The notes under the pieces were generated by a model. That model saw nothing but the letters and a program-made list of their open reading frames with translations. It did no database searches and was not told the DNA's origin. Below are positions 14,648-23,949 of a stretch of DNA of 33,095 nucleotides, piece after piece. The DNA lies in contig JALSNX010000021.1 in the NCBI GenBank assembly GCA_026986775.1, positions 1 to 33,095 on the forward strand. The letters are read 5' to 3'. The first letter of the stretch is position 1, and the number at the start of each line of letters is the position of its first letter. Made by a program: the position numbers and the translations under genes. The DNA comes from Caldifarciminota bacterium (GTDB taxonomy: Bacteria; Hydrothermota; Hydrothermia; UBA1063; CAJXJZ01).

Positions 14648-15913
14648 CTAAAAGTTCTTTCTGAAGAAATCTTTAATGTCTTCCAGAAACAGTTTACTGC
14701 GCTCTTTTTTAACAAGTTCTCCAGTAGGGTCTTCTTTTATCTGTCTGTACTTATATTCTATTGCACCCCACAGAGATGCAAAAGCAGGAGTATTCATGTC
14801 AGGAGGAACTTTTTTCCAGCGGAGCTTGCCGGATAGAGAGGGTAGATTCAGAACGCTTTTACCCACCTCTTTTATACCAGGGAGGAGACTTGTTCCACCA
14901 ACAAGGACTGCACCCACGGATATCAGAGATGTAGTGACTTTACCCTGTCTGTCCACAGTAATAAGACGTTTTTTCTTAAGTTCATCACGTATTTCAAGGA
15001 AAATGTCTTCCACTGTTGCTCGTATGATTTCGGCGAGTTCTCTTTTATATATGCTCTTTTTTTCGCCATCATAGACCTCTATGGGTATAAGTGCCTTTTT
15101 GTCAACACTGTCCGGGTCACAATTACCGTGTTCAATTTTCAGTTTTTCTGCATCGCTTCTACGGAGATGAAGAATGTTTGCTATGTCGTATGTGATGGTA
15201 TCTCCGCCTATATTCAGGGTCTTTGAGAATAAGAGTGTTCCGCCACTCCATGCAGCAATGTCTGTAGTGTCTTTCCCTATATCTATTAACAGTATACCTG
15301 TTTCCAGGTCTTCAGGGTCAAGCACACCGTAAGATGCCATGATTGGTTGATAGAGATACTCTTTTGACCGAATATTAGCAGAAAGGAGTGCTATTTCAAT
15401 GTTCCTCAGTGGTGTGGATTCACCCGTCAATATAAATGTATCTATTTCAAGACGTATTCCCATCATGTTGTATGGCCTTTTGACCTGATCCCCGTCTACG
15501 TAATAAGCACTGGGAAAAACAGATACTATCTCTTTACTCTGTGGTAGGCGAATTTTTTTTGCCTGCTCAAGTGCGATTCTTATATGTTTAGCGCTTATCT
15601 GCTGTTCTCTGTGGTTGTTCTCTCCAATTGTAGCAATGCCTTTTGAGTAGGTGTTGGCAAGATGGCTGCCTGTAATTAAAACATGGGCTTCCTTTGGCAT
15701 TTTGACGCCCTTTACTCTTAGTTTGCGTATGAGCGACGTGATAGCTCTTTTTGCTTCCTCTATATGTGTAACCTTTCCCCCTGATATTCCCGTTGTTGGT
15801 TCGTAATTAGATGCGTGGATAATTATCTCTCTATCCCTTATTTCACCGAGTGTTCCAGATATTTTGCTGGAACCAATATCAATTACAAGAAAAGTCTCGC
15901 CTTTTCTGGCCAT
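14648..15913 (-). CDS. ftsA: Cell division protein FtsA
   Basis: 421 aa actin-like ATPase that tethers FtsZ to the inner membrane. It has the phosphate-1 motif FLVIDIGSSKISG (residues 8-20), an SHS2/1C domain, phosphate-2 LLIDIGKDTTDIA and an adenosine motif near VLVGGTSLLPG. The last residues LFLEDIKDFFRKNF form an amphipathic helix, the expected membrane anchor. GGAGG lies about 7 nt before the ATG. The gene overlaps the end of murB by 35 bp; the ftsQ gene usually found at this junction is absent. Confidence 0.97.
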   Translation of the reverse strand: MARKGETFLVIDIGSSKISGTLGEIRDREIIIHASNYEPTTGISGGKVTHIEEAKRAITSLIRKLRVKGVKMPKEAHVLITGSHLANTYSKGIATIGENNHREQQISAKHIRIALEQAKKIRLPQSKEIVSVFPSAYYVDGDQVKRPYNMMGIRLEIDTFILTGESTPLRNIEIALLSANIRSKEYLYQPIMASYGVLDPEDLETGILLIDIGKDTTDIAAWSGGTLLFSKTLNIGGDTITYDIANILHLRRSDAEKLKIEHGNCDPDSVDKKALIPIEVYDGEKKSIYKRELAEIIRATVEDIFLEIRDELKKKRLITVDRQGKVTTSLISVGAVLVGGTSLLPGIKEVGKSVLNLPSLSGKLRWKKVPPDMNTPAFASLWGAIEYKYRQIKEDPTGELVKKERSKLFLEDIKDFFRKNF

Positions 15914-16769
15914 CCTGATCCTCCTTTAAAATTATAACTTCAGGTTCCAATTCAATCCCGAATCTATTTCTCACCTCTTTCTGTGCAGTTTCCATGAGTG
16001 TAAGAACATCGCTGAAAGAGGCTTTGCCCGTGTTTATTATGAAGTTTGCGTGTTTTTCAGATATTTTCGCATCATTCTTTCTGTGCCCTTTAAGACCACA
16101 CATGTCTATGAGATACCCTGCAGAATAACCCTCCGGGTTTTTAAACACAGAACCAAATGTTTTCTGCCCGACAGGTTGAGATTTTCGCCGTCTGATTTTC
16201 ACAGTATTTATAAGAGATGACATTCTGTATCTTGTGCCTTTTGAAAGTTTAAGCCATACCCTTGTTATTATCCAGTCTCTTTTAATACGTGTTTTTCTAT
16301 AAGAAAAGCCGATTTCATCACCCTTTATTGTAATGAATTGATCCCCATTAAATATCTCTATCTTTTCCACAACTTCGCCAATTTCTCTCCCATAAGAGCC
16401 AGCATTCATATAAACAGCTCCTCCTATTTCTCCCGGTATTTCCGCAAGTTCTTCCAGTCCTGATAGTTCTTCCTCCAGCAGAGTTTTAATCAGTATGGGT
16501 AGTTTAAAGGATGCTCCTACCACAACAGTGGTCCCTTGCACTTTTATATCAGAAAAACGTGGTTTAATTATCGCTATATTCAGTTCTCTATCTTCAATAA
16601 GGAGATTTGAGCCTCCGCCAAGCACAAAGTATTCAAGGTTTTTGTTTTTGATAAATTCAAATGCTTTTTTGAGTTCATCTTTATTTGCAACTTCAATAAA
16701 ATAGCGAGACCTGCCCCCTATACCGATTGTGGTGTAGCGAGATAGAATAACATGCTCTTTAATCCTCAT
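15879..16769 (-). CDS. murB: UDP-N-acetylenolpyruvoylglucosamine reductase
   Basis: 296 aa, the size of type II MurB. It is an FAD-dependent reductase making UDP-MurNAc from the enolpyruvyl intermediate. N-terminal TTIGIGGRSRYFI and VLGGGSNLLI are FAD-binding. IPGEIGGAVYMNAGSYG contains the core pocket, SYRKTR a substrate-binding stretch, and GSVFKNP the serine that protonates the product. C-terminal EPEVIIL is typical. It overlaps murC by 11 bp and ftsA by 35 bp. Confidence 0.97.
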   Translation of the reverse strand: MRIKEHVILSRYTTIGIGGRSRYFIEVANKDELKKAFEFIKNKNLEYFVLGGGSNLLIEDRELNIAIIKPRFSDIKVQGTTVVVGASFKLPILIKTLLEEELSGLEELAEIPGEIGGAVYMNAGSYGREIGEVVEKIEIFNGDQFITIKGDEIGFSYRKTRIKRDWIITRVWLKLSKGTRYRMSSLINTVKIRRRKSQPVGQKTFGSVFKNPEGYSAGYLIDMCGLKGHRKNDAKISEKHANFIINTGKASFSDVLTLMETAQKEVRNRFGIELEPEVIILKEDQDGQKRRDFSCN

Positions 16770-18126
16770 TTATAATTTCTTCCCCGATTTTATAAACATT
16801 ACCCGCTCCAAGGGTAAGCAGGAGGTCTCCTTTTTTCAGTTCTTTCTTTATTTCTTCCAAACATTCTTCGTGTGAATTAACCATTTTTACATGCTTGTGC
16901 CCTGATTTTTTTACTGCGTTGTAAATAAGTTCATGTGTCACTCCCTCAATAGGTTTCTCACCTGCAGGATATATGGGCATAATGTAAACGAGGTCGCTGT
17001 CCATAAAAGCTGGTCCAAATTTTTCGTGAAGGTCACGGGTTCTTGTGAACCTGTGGGGCTGGAAGACCACAATTATTCGCCCATTCCAGAAGTTTTTTAT
17101 TGCTTTTAGGGTGGTAATAATTTCTGTGGGATGATGACCATAATCGTCTATTACCATGATGCCGTCTTTTTCCCCTTTTACCTCAAGCCTTCTTTTGACC
17201 CCTTTGAATTTTTCAAGCCCTTCTATTACCTTACTTTCGGGTATTTCAAGCTCAAGAGCAACTGCAAAGGTAGTAAGGGAGTTTAGCACATTATGAAGTC
17301 CCGGTACGTTGAGCCTGACTGTACCTGCATATCTGGAGTAAATATAAAGGTCGTAGGATGACGAAAAACCATCAAGTTTCACGTTTTCAGCCCGTATCTC
17401 AGCCTGTCTTGAAATACCATATGTTATCTTTTTCCTCTCTATTAGGGGCAGAATACTTGTGTTCGTTTCCCAGTCAAGGTTAATGATTACAGATCCATAG
17501 AAGGGAACCTTGTTGGCAAATTCAACAAAGGCCTTTTTTATATTATCCAGATTTCCGTAAGTATCCATATGTTCCATATCTATATTGGTTATGACGGCGA
17601 TGGTAGGAAATAGTTTGAGAAATGACATATCTGATTCATCTGCTTCAGCCACAAGAAAATTGCTCTTTCCTACACGTGCGCCGCTGAAGGCTCCCATGAC
17701 TTTACCACCAACTATAACAGTAGGATCAAACCCGGCATACTCAAGAACCTCACCTATCATGGATGTAGTTGTTGTTTTACCGTGTGCTCCAGATACAGCA
17801 ATTGAATACTTCATTCTCATGAGCTCTGCCAGCATTTCTGCCCGTTTTATAATAGGGATACCCATCTCTCTTGCGGTTTTCACTTCTATGTTATCTTCTC
17901 TTATGGCTGTTGATATTACCATCACATCTATATTCTTAACGTTCTGGGGTCTGTGTCCTATACAGATATCTATCCCGAGTGTCTTGAGGTAATCTATAAC
18001 CTCGCTTTCCTGTATATCCGAACCTGTGACTTCAAATCCAAGATTGTGCAGTATTTCAGCAATACCGCTCATGCCTGCGCCACCGATACCTACAAAGTGG
18101 ATTTTCTTATACTTTCCCCAGATCAT
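16759..18126 (-). CDS. murC: UDP-N-acetylmuramate--L-alanine ligase
   Basis: 455 aa Mur ligase that adds L-Ala to UDP-MurNAc using ATP. FVGIGGAGMSGIAEIL (11-26) is the UDP-binding Rossmann motif of MurC. ATP loop GAHGKTTTT is at 113-121. The central domain has EADESD and NIDMEHMDTY. The C-domain has DDYGHHPTEI and FQPHRFTRT, both diagnostic of MurC. It overlaps murG by 20 bp and murB by 11 bp. Confidence 0.98.
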   Translation of the reverse strand: MIWGKYKKIHFVGIGGAGMSGIAEILHNLGFEVTGSDIQESEVIDYLKTLGIDICIGHRPQNVKNIDVMVISTAIREDNIEVKTAREMGIPIIKRAEMLAELMRMKYSIAVSGAHGKTTTTSMIGEVLEYAGFDPTVIVGGKVMGAFSGARVGKSNFLVAEADESDMSFLKLFPTIAVITNIDMEHMDTYGNLDNIKKAFVEFANKVPFYGSVIINLDWETNTSILPLIERKKITYGISRQAEIRAENVKLDGFSSSYDLYIYSRYAGTVRLNVPGLHNVLNSLTTFAVALELEIPESKVIEGLEKFKGVKRRLEVKGEKDGIMVIDDYGHHPTEIITTLKAIKNFWNGRIIVVFQPHRFTRTRDLHEKFGPAFMDSDLVYIMPIYPAGEKPIEGVTHELIYNAVKKSGHKHVKMVNSHEECLEEIKKELKKGDLLLTLGAGNVYKIGEEIINED

Positions 18127-19171
18127 TTTTAATCTCCTTCAGTATAATTTCCTCTGCATTGTGCGGGAAAAGTTCTCCTAATTTTTGTCCAAATGTTTCC
18201 GCATTTTCTATAAGCTGTGAAAATGCCTGTCTAAAAGTTTCAGTCTCAAGCTCCTTTTCCTCCAGGAGGATACCGGCTTTTTTCTTCTGAACGAAAAGAG
18301 CATTGTAGTACTGGTGGTTATCCTGAGCATAAGGAAATGGTACAAATATGGCCGGTTTTTGATGATAGGATAGCTCGTAGATGGTGCCAGCACCTGCTCT
18401 TGCCACGACATAATCAGCGGCACTATATAGTATCCCCGGCTTTTCATGAAATGCCAGGAGAAAGTGGTTATCTCTTCTTTCACCAAACATGGCGGTTAAT
18501 TTTTTATGATGTTTACCTGTTTGAACCAAAAAGAAGTATTCAGGGAAGTTGTAAGAGATTTCAAGCATTTTTTTTGAGAAATTGTAAGCACCAAGGCTTC
18601 CTCCCAGTATAAGTACCACTTTCCCTTCTTTTCTTATTCCCAGAGACGCCCGTGCCTTATGTTTTTCAACCTTTAGTTTTGCTTCTTCTCTTACGGGATT
18701 TCCTGAAAACACGGAAGGCCCCTTTAAAAGTTCTTTGCTTTCAGGAAAACTTATAAATGTTTTTGTTCCTCTTGCAGAGAAAAATCTGGTTACACGTCCC
18801 GGAATAGAGTTTTGTTCAAGCATATATGCAGGAATCCTTTTGACTTTGGCAGCAAGGAGAAGAGAGAAAGATGCATAACTGCCGGTGCCTATTACAAAAT
18901 CTGTATTTTTAAGCAAAAAGAGACCTCTTATAAAGAGCCCTGCAATCTGAAACAGATTCCGCATACGTATAAATACGTTGCCTGAAAAAGGTGAATTTGC
19001 TTGAAAGTATCTGCTGGATATATGGGGGATGTTTAACTGCCCCATTTTGTTCCCTACAATAATATAATCAATATCAAACCCTGCCTTTTCAAAAGTCCTG
19101 CCAACAGAGATGGCAGGGAAGATATGTCCACCGGTTCCTCCTGTTACGATTACTCCCTTCATAGCTCCCAT
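18107..19171 (-). CDS. murG: UDP-GlcNAc--lipid I GlcNAc transferase MurG
   Basis: 354 aa GT28 glycosyltransferase on the inner face of the membrane; it adds GlcNAc to lipid I to make lipid II. The N-domain G loop GGTGGHIFPA (11-20), EQNSIPGRVTR, GGSLGA and the C-domain nucleotide-binding ARAGAGTIYE are all visible. There are two close starts: ATG 19171, and ATG 19162, which overlaps the ftsW stop as ATGA. Neither has a well-spaced ribosome site, so the exact start is uncertain by three codons. Confidence 0.97.
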   Translation of the reverse strand: MGAMKGVIVTGGTGGHIFPAISVGRTFEKAGFDIDYIIVGNKMGQLNIPHISSRYFQANSPFSGNVFIRMRNLFQIAGLFIRGLFLLKNTDFVIGTGSYASFSLLLAAKVKRIPAYMLEQNSIPGRVTRFFSARGTKTFISFPESKELLKGPSVFSGNPVREEAKLKVEKHKARASLGIRKEGKVVLILGGSLGAYNFSKKMLEISYNFPEYFFLVQTGKHHKKLTAMFGERRDNHFLLAFHEKPGILYSAADYVVARAGAGTIYELSYHQKPAIFVPFPYAQDNHQYYNALFVQKKKAGILLEEKELETETFRQAFSQLIENAETFGQKLGELFPHNAEEIILKEIKNDLGKV

Positions 19172-20259
19172 TCCGCCTGTATTTCGTATGATAGACGTAA
19201 AAGCACACCTGCAAGAAACATATTGACCAGTATGGCCAGCTTACCATAGCTTACAAAGGGTAATACCACACCAGTTGGTGGTATTACCCCTGTATTGATT
19301 CCAATATGCAGTGCGGCCTGCAGAGCAAGCAAGAATGTGATGCCTGCTGCCAGGGTGGTTTTATAAGTGGATAGTATGTGCCTTCTGGCAATACGAAGAC
19401 CCTGGACAGTTATAACGACAAAAAGGAGGATGATGCCAAAACTCCCTAAAAAGCCAAACTCCTCAGCTATTAATGCAAAAATAAAGTCGTTGCTTATTTC
19501 AGGAAGATATCTGTACTTTGCAAGCCCTCTTCCGGGTCCTCTTCCGATGATATGACCATTGGCTATTGCCAGTTTAGCCTGCTTTACCTGATATAATTCT
19601 GAAGCGCCATGTTTTCTGCTCTTTTTCATGATTCTGTTCCTTGCATGTGGATATGCCAGAATAAGTAAAGAAAATAGCGCTGCACCTGTTAATAATACCA
19701 CAAGTACGTGTCGTATACGGGCACCAGCGTAGAAAATCATGGAAAAACCCACAGCAAATATAATAAACGCAGCAGATATACTCGGTTCAAGGGCGATTAA
19801 AAGGGCCGTAAATCCGACAATTGATGTTATTATGAGAAACTTCCTGAACCTTAGCAGTTCTGTATCCCAGTCATCAAGGATGTCTGCGAGAAGGAGGATC
19901 AGTGCTACCTTGGCAAGTTCAGAAATCTGAACTTTAAAGTGCCAGATTTTTAACCATCTTTTTGCATTGTTTATTGTAACACCCTTTATGAGTACAAGTA
20001 TAAGAAGGACAATGGTTATAACAAAGAGAGGTTTTGTTATAACTCTCCAGTAATCAGTTCTAACTGCCATTCCCACAAAAAGTGCTATAATCCCGATTGT
20101 CAGCGTCAGAATTGCCTGAGTGGAAAATGATACATTTTTTGTATAGAAAGTAGAGGAGTACAGTGCTGCCATACCAAAGGACACAAGCATGGCTATGGCA
20201 CTGAAAAGCGCAATATCTATCTCTTTAAGCTCTTTTCTGGAAACTTCTTCTGAAATCAT
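19159..20259 (-). CDS. ftsW: Lipid II polymerase / division protein FtsW (SEDS family)
   Basis: 366 aa from ATG 20259. The frame is open further upstream (to 20382), but that part lies inside murD and does not look like FtsW. AGGAG sits before 20259. It is multi-pass, with about ten hydrophobic segments. SEDS signatures visible: NNAKRWLKIWHFKVQISELAKVA, then EPSISAAFIIF (the usual Asp of EPDxG is Ser), NGHIIGRGPGRGLAKYRYLPEISNDFIFALIAEEFG, and GVIPPTGVVLPFVSYGK. It polymerises glycan strands with FtsI. It overlaps murD by 35 bp. Confidence 0.95.
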   Translation of the reverse strand: MISEEVSRKELKEIDIALFSAIAMLVSFGMAALYSSTFYTKNVSFSTQAILTLTIGIIALFVGMAVRTDYWRVITKPLFVITIVLLILVLIKGVTINNAKRWLKIWHFKVQISELAKVALILLLADILDDWDTELLRFRKFLIITSIVGFTALLIALEPSISAAFIIFAVGFSMIFYAGARIRHVLVVLLTGAALFSLLILAYPHARNRIMKKSRKHGASELYQVKQAKLAIANGHIIGRGPGRGLAKYRYLPEISNDFIFALIAEEFGFLGSFGIILLFVVITVQGLRIARRHILSTYKTTLAAGITFLLALQAALHIGINTGVIPPTGVVLPFVSYGKLAILVNMFLAGVLLRLSYEIQAEWEL

Positions 20260-21535
20260 CGCCTCTCTCCTTGTAGTTTCTGTACATATCAAAACTTGAA
20301 CAGCCTGGAGATAAAAGAACAGTATCTCCTTTTTTCCCTTTCTTAAGGGCAATATCAACCACTTCATCCATATTATGTGCAAAATACACAGGTACTATAC
20401 CATTAATTTCTTTTTTAATACGATTTCTGGTCTGGCCAATGGCTATTATAAATTTCACTTTTTTCCTTATTTCTTCTTTGAGATAGGTAAATGAAAGTCC
20501 CTTATCCTCACCGCCTAATATGAGAATAACGTTGTTTTCAAATCCCTTAAGTGCCCACAGGACTGCATGAGGGTTTGTTCCCTTTGAGTCGTTGTAAAAT
20601 TTTATACCGTTTATCTCTCCAATGTATTCTATCCTGTGGGGAAGCCCGCTGAATGTCTTCAGGACTTCGCGAATAATATCAAGGTCGCCGTGATATAGAT
20701 ATGCAGCAAGGGAGGCAAATAGTGCGTTATAAATGTTGTGCAGACCTTTCAGTTTCATACTGTTGGCGTCAATAATGTCCATTTCTCTGTCAACGTTAAG
20801 ATAGAGCACGCCGTCTTTGAAGAAAGCACCTTGTACCCTTTTCTCTATACTAACAAAATATACGGTGCTCTGTGCCATATTGGCAAATGACTTGGTGTTT
20901 TTGTCATCGTAGTTGAGAATAAGCGTATCTGATTTACTCTGATTTTCAAATATCCTTGCTTTTGCGTTTTTATATTCCTCAAAGGTTTTATGCCAGTCAA
21001 GGTGGTCTTCTTCAATATTCAGAATCATTGCAATATCAGGCTTAAATGTGTCTATGGTTATAAGCTGGAAACTTGAAACCTCAAGAACAAACACTCCATT
21101 TTTACCTGCATATTCTGAAAGTGGAGTGCCCACATTGCCAGCCTTGAATGAGTGCGGGATCATTTTATGAAGAAGATTTGTTGTGGTGGTTTTTCCATTT
21201 GTTCCCGTAAGTGCTATGTATGTTCCTTCTGTTAACCTGTACCCGAGTTCAAGTTCAGAGATAACCGGAATTTCAACGCTCATAAGTCTCTGTATTAGAG
21301 GATTATGAACTATCACTGATGGAGAAAGAACAACCATATCGCTCTGAAATATACGGGATGTATGTCCGTTTTCTTCAATAAGAGCACCTTCTGGGGCGAA
21401 TTTAACCCTTTCTCTATCGGATATGAGCACTTTTGTGCCCCTTTTTATTAGAGCCTGCGCTGCAGACATGCCTGAACGTCCAGCTCCAAGCACAGAAACG
21501 GTTTTACTGCCAAGCGAATTTTTAAATCCCCTCAT
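20225..21535 (-). CDS. murD: UDP-MurNAc-L-alanine--D-glutamate ligase
   Basis: 436 aa from ATG 21535. An upstream extension to 21595 would lie inside mraY and adds non-homologous residues; AAGGTGA precedes the chosen ATG. It adds D-Glu to UDP-MurNAc-L-Ala. VLGAGRSGMSAA (15-26) binds UDP, GTNGKTTTT (111-119) is the ATP loop, then NIEEDHLDWH, YNDSKGTNPHAV, and the C-terminal SPGCSSFDMYRNYKERGDDF typical of MurD. It starts 2 bp after mraY and overlaps ftsW by 35 bp. Confidence 0.97.
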   Translation of the reverse strand: MRGFKNSLGSKTVSVLGAGRSGMSAAQALIKRGTKVLISDRERVKFAPEGALIEENGHTSRIFQSDMVVLSPSVIVHNPLIQRLMSVEIPVISELELGYRLTEGTYIALTGTNGKTTTTNLLHKMIPHSFKAGNVGTPLSEYAGKNGVFVLEVSSFQLITIDTFKPDIAMILNIEEDHLDWHKTFEEYKNAKARIFENQSKSDTLILNYDDKNTKSFANMAQSTVYFVSIEKRVQGAFFKDGVLYLNVDREMDIIDANSMKLKGLHNIYNALFASLAAYLYHGDLDIIREVLKTFSGLPHRIEYIGEINGIKFYNDSKGTNPHAVLWALKGFENNVILILGGEDKGLSFTYLKEEIRKKVKFIIAIGQTRNRIKKEINGIVPVYFAHNMDEVVDIALKKGKKGDTVLLSPGCSSFDMYRNYKERGDDFRRSFQKRA

Positions 21536-21537
21536 TT

Positions 21538-22617
21538 TCACCTTATCTTTATTAATGTAAGTGCTACCATTGATGCAAGAAGGGATACTATCCACATTCT
21601 TGTAACTATTTTCGGTTCATTCCAGCCAATGAGTTCAAAGTGATGATGCAAAGGCGCCTTTTTAAAGAATCTTTTCTGCCCATTGCTTCGTCTGTAAACA
21701 TATATCTGAATAATAACCGATAGAGTTTCAGCCAGAAAAATGAAGCCTGCTATGGGTAACAATAGCTCCTGTTTGGTAAGTATGGACATAATGGCGAGAG
21801 CCCCACCAAGCCCCTGAGAGCCAGTATCTCCCATAAAAATCTCTGCAGGATATGCATTGTACCATAAAAATCCCAGTGTCGCTCCTGCAATTGCGCTTCC
21901 AAAGATGGCAAGTTCGCCTATTTCGTTTATTTTCATGAGATGGAGGTATTCTGCAAGGACCCTGTGCCCTTCAAAATATGCAAGGAGGATGAAAACACCT
22001 ATTACCGGAAGATAGGTACTCGCAGCAAGACCATCAAGGCCGTCTGTGAGATTTACGGAGTTTGTGGTTCCCACAAATACAAACATTACAAAGAGTATGT
22101 AAAACGCACCGAAATTAAGGTTTATGTTTTTGAAAGAAAGAAACTGTGTTGTGGTAACAATTTGCTCAGGATACAGTTTATAGAGGGATAGAACCACTAT
22201 ACCTGATAAGACAAACTGAAAAATAAGTTTTGTCTTTATAGAAAGGCCTTCTTTTTCTTTTCCTCTGAGTTTTACCACATCATCGTAAAATCCCATCGCA
22301 GCCATATAAATAGTTACAAATATGGCAACATAAATATACATTACATTGAGTCTGGCCCAGAGCAGGGTGGCAATTATAGCTGCGGTGAGAAATCCCATGC
22401 CACCAGATGTGGGTGTCCCGCTTTTCTGCCCGTGCGATTCTGGAACCCTGTCAGAGATTCTCTCTTTAATGAAAGGATGCTTCATAAGATGGCGTATAAA
22501 TATGAGAGAGAGCAAAAGAGCTGTAACAAATGCGCCACCACTCCGTGTGGTTATGTACCTGAATATGTTAAAAAAGGATATATGAGTTTTTAGCGGGTAC
22601 AGGAGGTGGTAAAACAT
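21538..22617 (-). CDS. mraY: Phospho-N-acetylmuramoyl-pentapeptide transferase
   Basis: 359 aa, ten predicted membrane helices. It transfers phospho-MurNAc-pentapeptide to undecaprenyl phosphate to give lipid I. Family motifs: SHGQKSGTPTSGGMGF near the N-terminus, GFYDDVVK, VNLTDGLDGLA (catalytic Asp cluster), FMGDTGSQGLGGAL, and the HHHFE loop (APLHHHFELIGW). The ATG follows the murF stop with no gap (TAGATG), and AGGAGAGG is upstream. Confidence 0.98.
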   Translation of the reverse strand: MFYHLLYPLKTHISFFNIFRYITTRSGGAFVTALLLSLIFIRHLMKHPFIKERISDRVPESHGQKSGTPTSGGMGFLTAAIIATLLWARLNVMYIYVAIFVTIYMAAMGFYDDVVKLRGKEKEGLSIKTKLIFQFVLSGIVVLSLYKLYPEQIVTTTQFLSFKNINLNFGAFYILFVMFVFVGTTNSVNLTDGLDGLAASTYLPVIGVFILLAYFEGHRVLAEYLHLMKINEIGELAIFGSAIAGATLGFLWYNAYPAEIFMGDTGSQGLGGALAIMSILTKQELLLPIAGFIFLAETLSVIIQIYVYRRSNGQKRFFKKAPLHHHFELIGWNEPKIVTRMWIVSLLASMVALTLIKIR

Positions 22618-23949
22618 CTATATCCTCTCCTTGAGTTTTTCTATAAGCCTTTCAAGTTGCATTCCCCTTGAAGCCTTTACAAACAGAATACCTCCATCCT
22701 CACCGGATAATTTTTCCAGGATTTCATCTATATTATCAAAGTATTCCTTTACTTTTAAACTCCGTGCTCCTTTTATATACTCTTTGCCAAACCTGCCTGT
22801 GGTATATAGCACTGCATCCGGTATTTTTCTTGCAAGATAATTTCCGATTTCTTCGTGGAAAATAGGAGAACGGGGGCCAAGCTCAAGCATATCTCCAAGA
22901 ATGAAAATCTTTTTCCCGTTAAAGTTTATATCGCCTGCCGTGTCTATGAGCGCCTTCATGGATTCGGGGTTTGCATTATAAGCATCGTTAATAACAGTAA
23001 ATTTCCCGAGATGTGTTATTTCAAGCCTCATAGGTGATGGAGTCAGTTTCTCTACTTCCTCTTTTATTTCATCAACATCCACCCCGAGTGTTTTTGCCAC
23101 AATGATGGCTGCTGCGAGATTTGTAATTATATGTTTTCCTATGAGGGGAGTGTTATAGGTGACTTCATCCAGTTTAAAAACAGTCCCCTGCACGCTCATT
23201 TCTATTATTTCTGGAGTTTCATAGTAAATAACCCGTACCATTTTAGGTATGGCTGCCTCAAAGAAGTCAAGCATTGGAGTGTTTTTGTTTAAAACTGCAA
23301 TGTCAAACATCTTAAGTGCTTTAAACAGTTTAGATTTTTCTATGGCCACTTCTTCTTCTGTATTTAAGAATTCAAGATGGGATTTCCCCACTTTCGTAAG
23401 AATTGCCACATCAGGGGGAGCAATGGAAATAAGATAATCCATTTCATAAGGCCTGCTTATACCGTATTCAAGCACCAAATAATCGTCTTTTTCAGAAGCA
23501 TTAAGTATAGTGAAGGGAAGTCCTATGAAGCCATTTTGACTTTTTTGGGTCTTTGAAACACTGTATTTTATAGACAGGAGTCTGTGTAGCAGGTCTTTTG
23601 TGGTTGTTTTTCCTACAGAGCCGGTTATGCCTATGATTTTAGCCTTTAGTCTGCTATTAAGATAGGCTCTGGCGAGTCTTCCCATGGCCATAACAGGCTC
23701 ATCAACAAGAATAGAGGGTACATTTTCTGTCCTTTTGAATTCAGGTACAACTGCACATACGGCTCCCTTTCTTACAGCATCATGGGCAAATTGTGTGCCA
23801 TCAAATCTCTCACCTTTTATACCAAAGAACATCTCTCCCTTTTTTATTGTTCTTGAATCAATGGATACACCTTCTATAATTTCATCTCCACTCAATCTGT
23901 AAAGTTTTCCTCCCATTAACCTGGCTGCCTCTTTCGTTGTATATTTCAT
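22618..23949 (-). CDS. murF: UDP-MurNAc-tripeptide--D-alanyl-D-alanine ligase
   Basis: 443 aa. It adds the D-Ala-D-Ala dipeptide to complete the UDP-MurNAc-pentapeptide. Visible: SIDSRTIKKGEMFFGIKGERFDG (uridine-binding N-domain), ATP loop GSVGKTTTK (110-118), EYGISRPYEMDYL, NDAYNANPESMKA and the C-domain ILGDMLELG. The ATG overlaps the murE stop as ATGA with GGAGG 5 nt upstream. No ddl gene for the dipeptide substrate is in this cluster. Confidence 0.97.
   Translation of the reverse strand: MKYTTKEAARLMGGKLYRLSGDEIIEGVSIDSRTIKKGEMFFGIKGERFDGTQFAHDAVRKGAVCAVVPEFKRTENVPSILVDEPVMAMGRLARAYLNSRLKAKIIGITGSVGKTTTKDLLHRLLSIKYSVSKTQKSQNGFIGLPFTILNASEKDDYLVLEYGISRPYEMDYLISIAPPDVAILTKVGKSHLEFLNTEEEVAIEKSKLFKALKMFDIAVLNKNTPMLDFFEAAIPKMVRVIYYETPEIIEMSVQGTVFKLDEVTYNTPLIGKHIITNLAAAIIVAKTLGVDVDEIKEEVEKLTPSPMRLEITHLGKFTVINDAYNANPESMKALIDTAGDINFNGKKIFILGDMLELGPRSPIFHEEIGNYLARKIPDAVLYTTGRFGKEYIKGARSLKVKEYFDNIDEILEKLSGEDGGILFVKASRGMQLERLIEKLKERI

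Noticed and set aside
20260-20382. Longer FtsW with 41 extra N-terminal residues
   Set aside because: The extension lies entirely within murD. FtsW-like sequence begins at ATG 20259, which has its own ribosome site.
21536-21595. Longer MurD with 20 extra residues
   Set aside because: The extension lies within the end of mraY. ATG 21535 has AAGGTGA upstream, and the UDP-binding motif follows at the normal distance.
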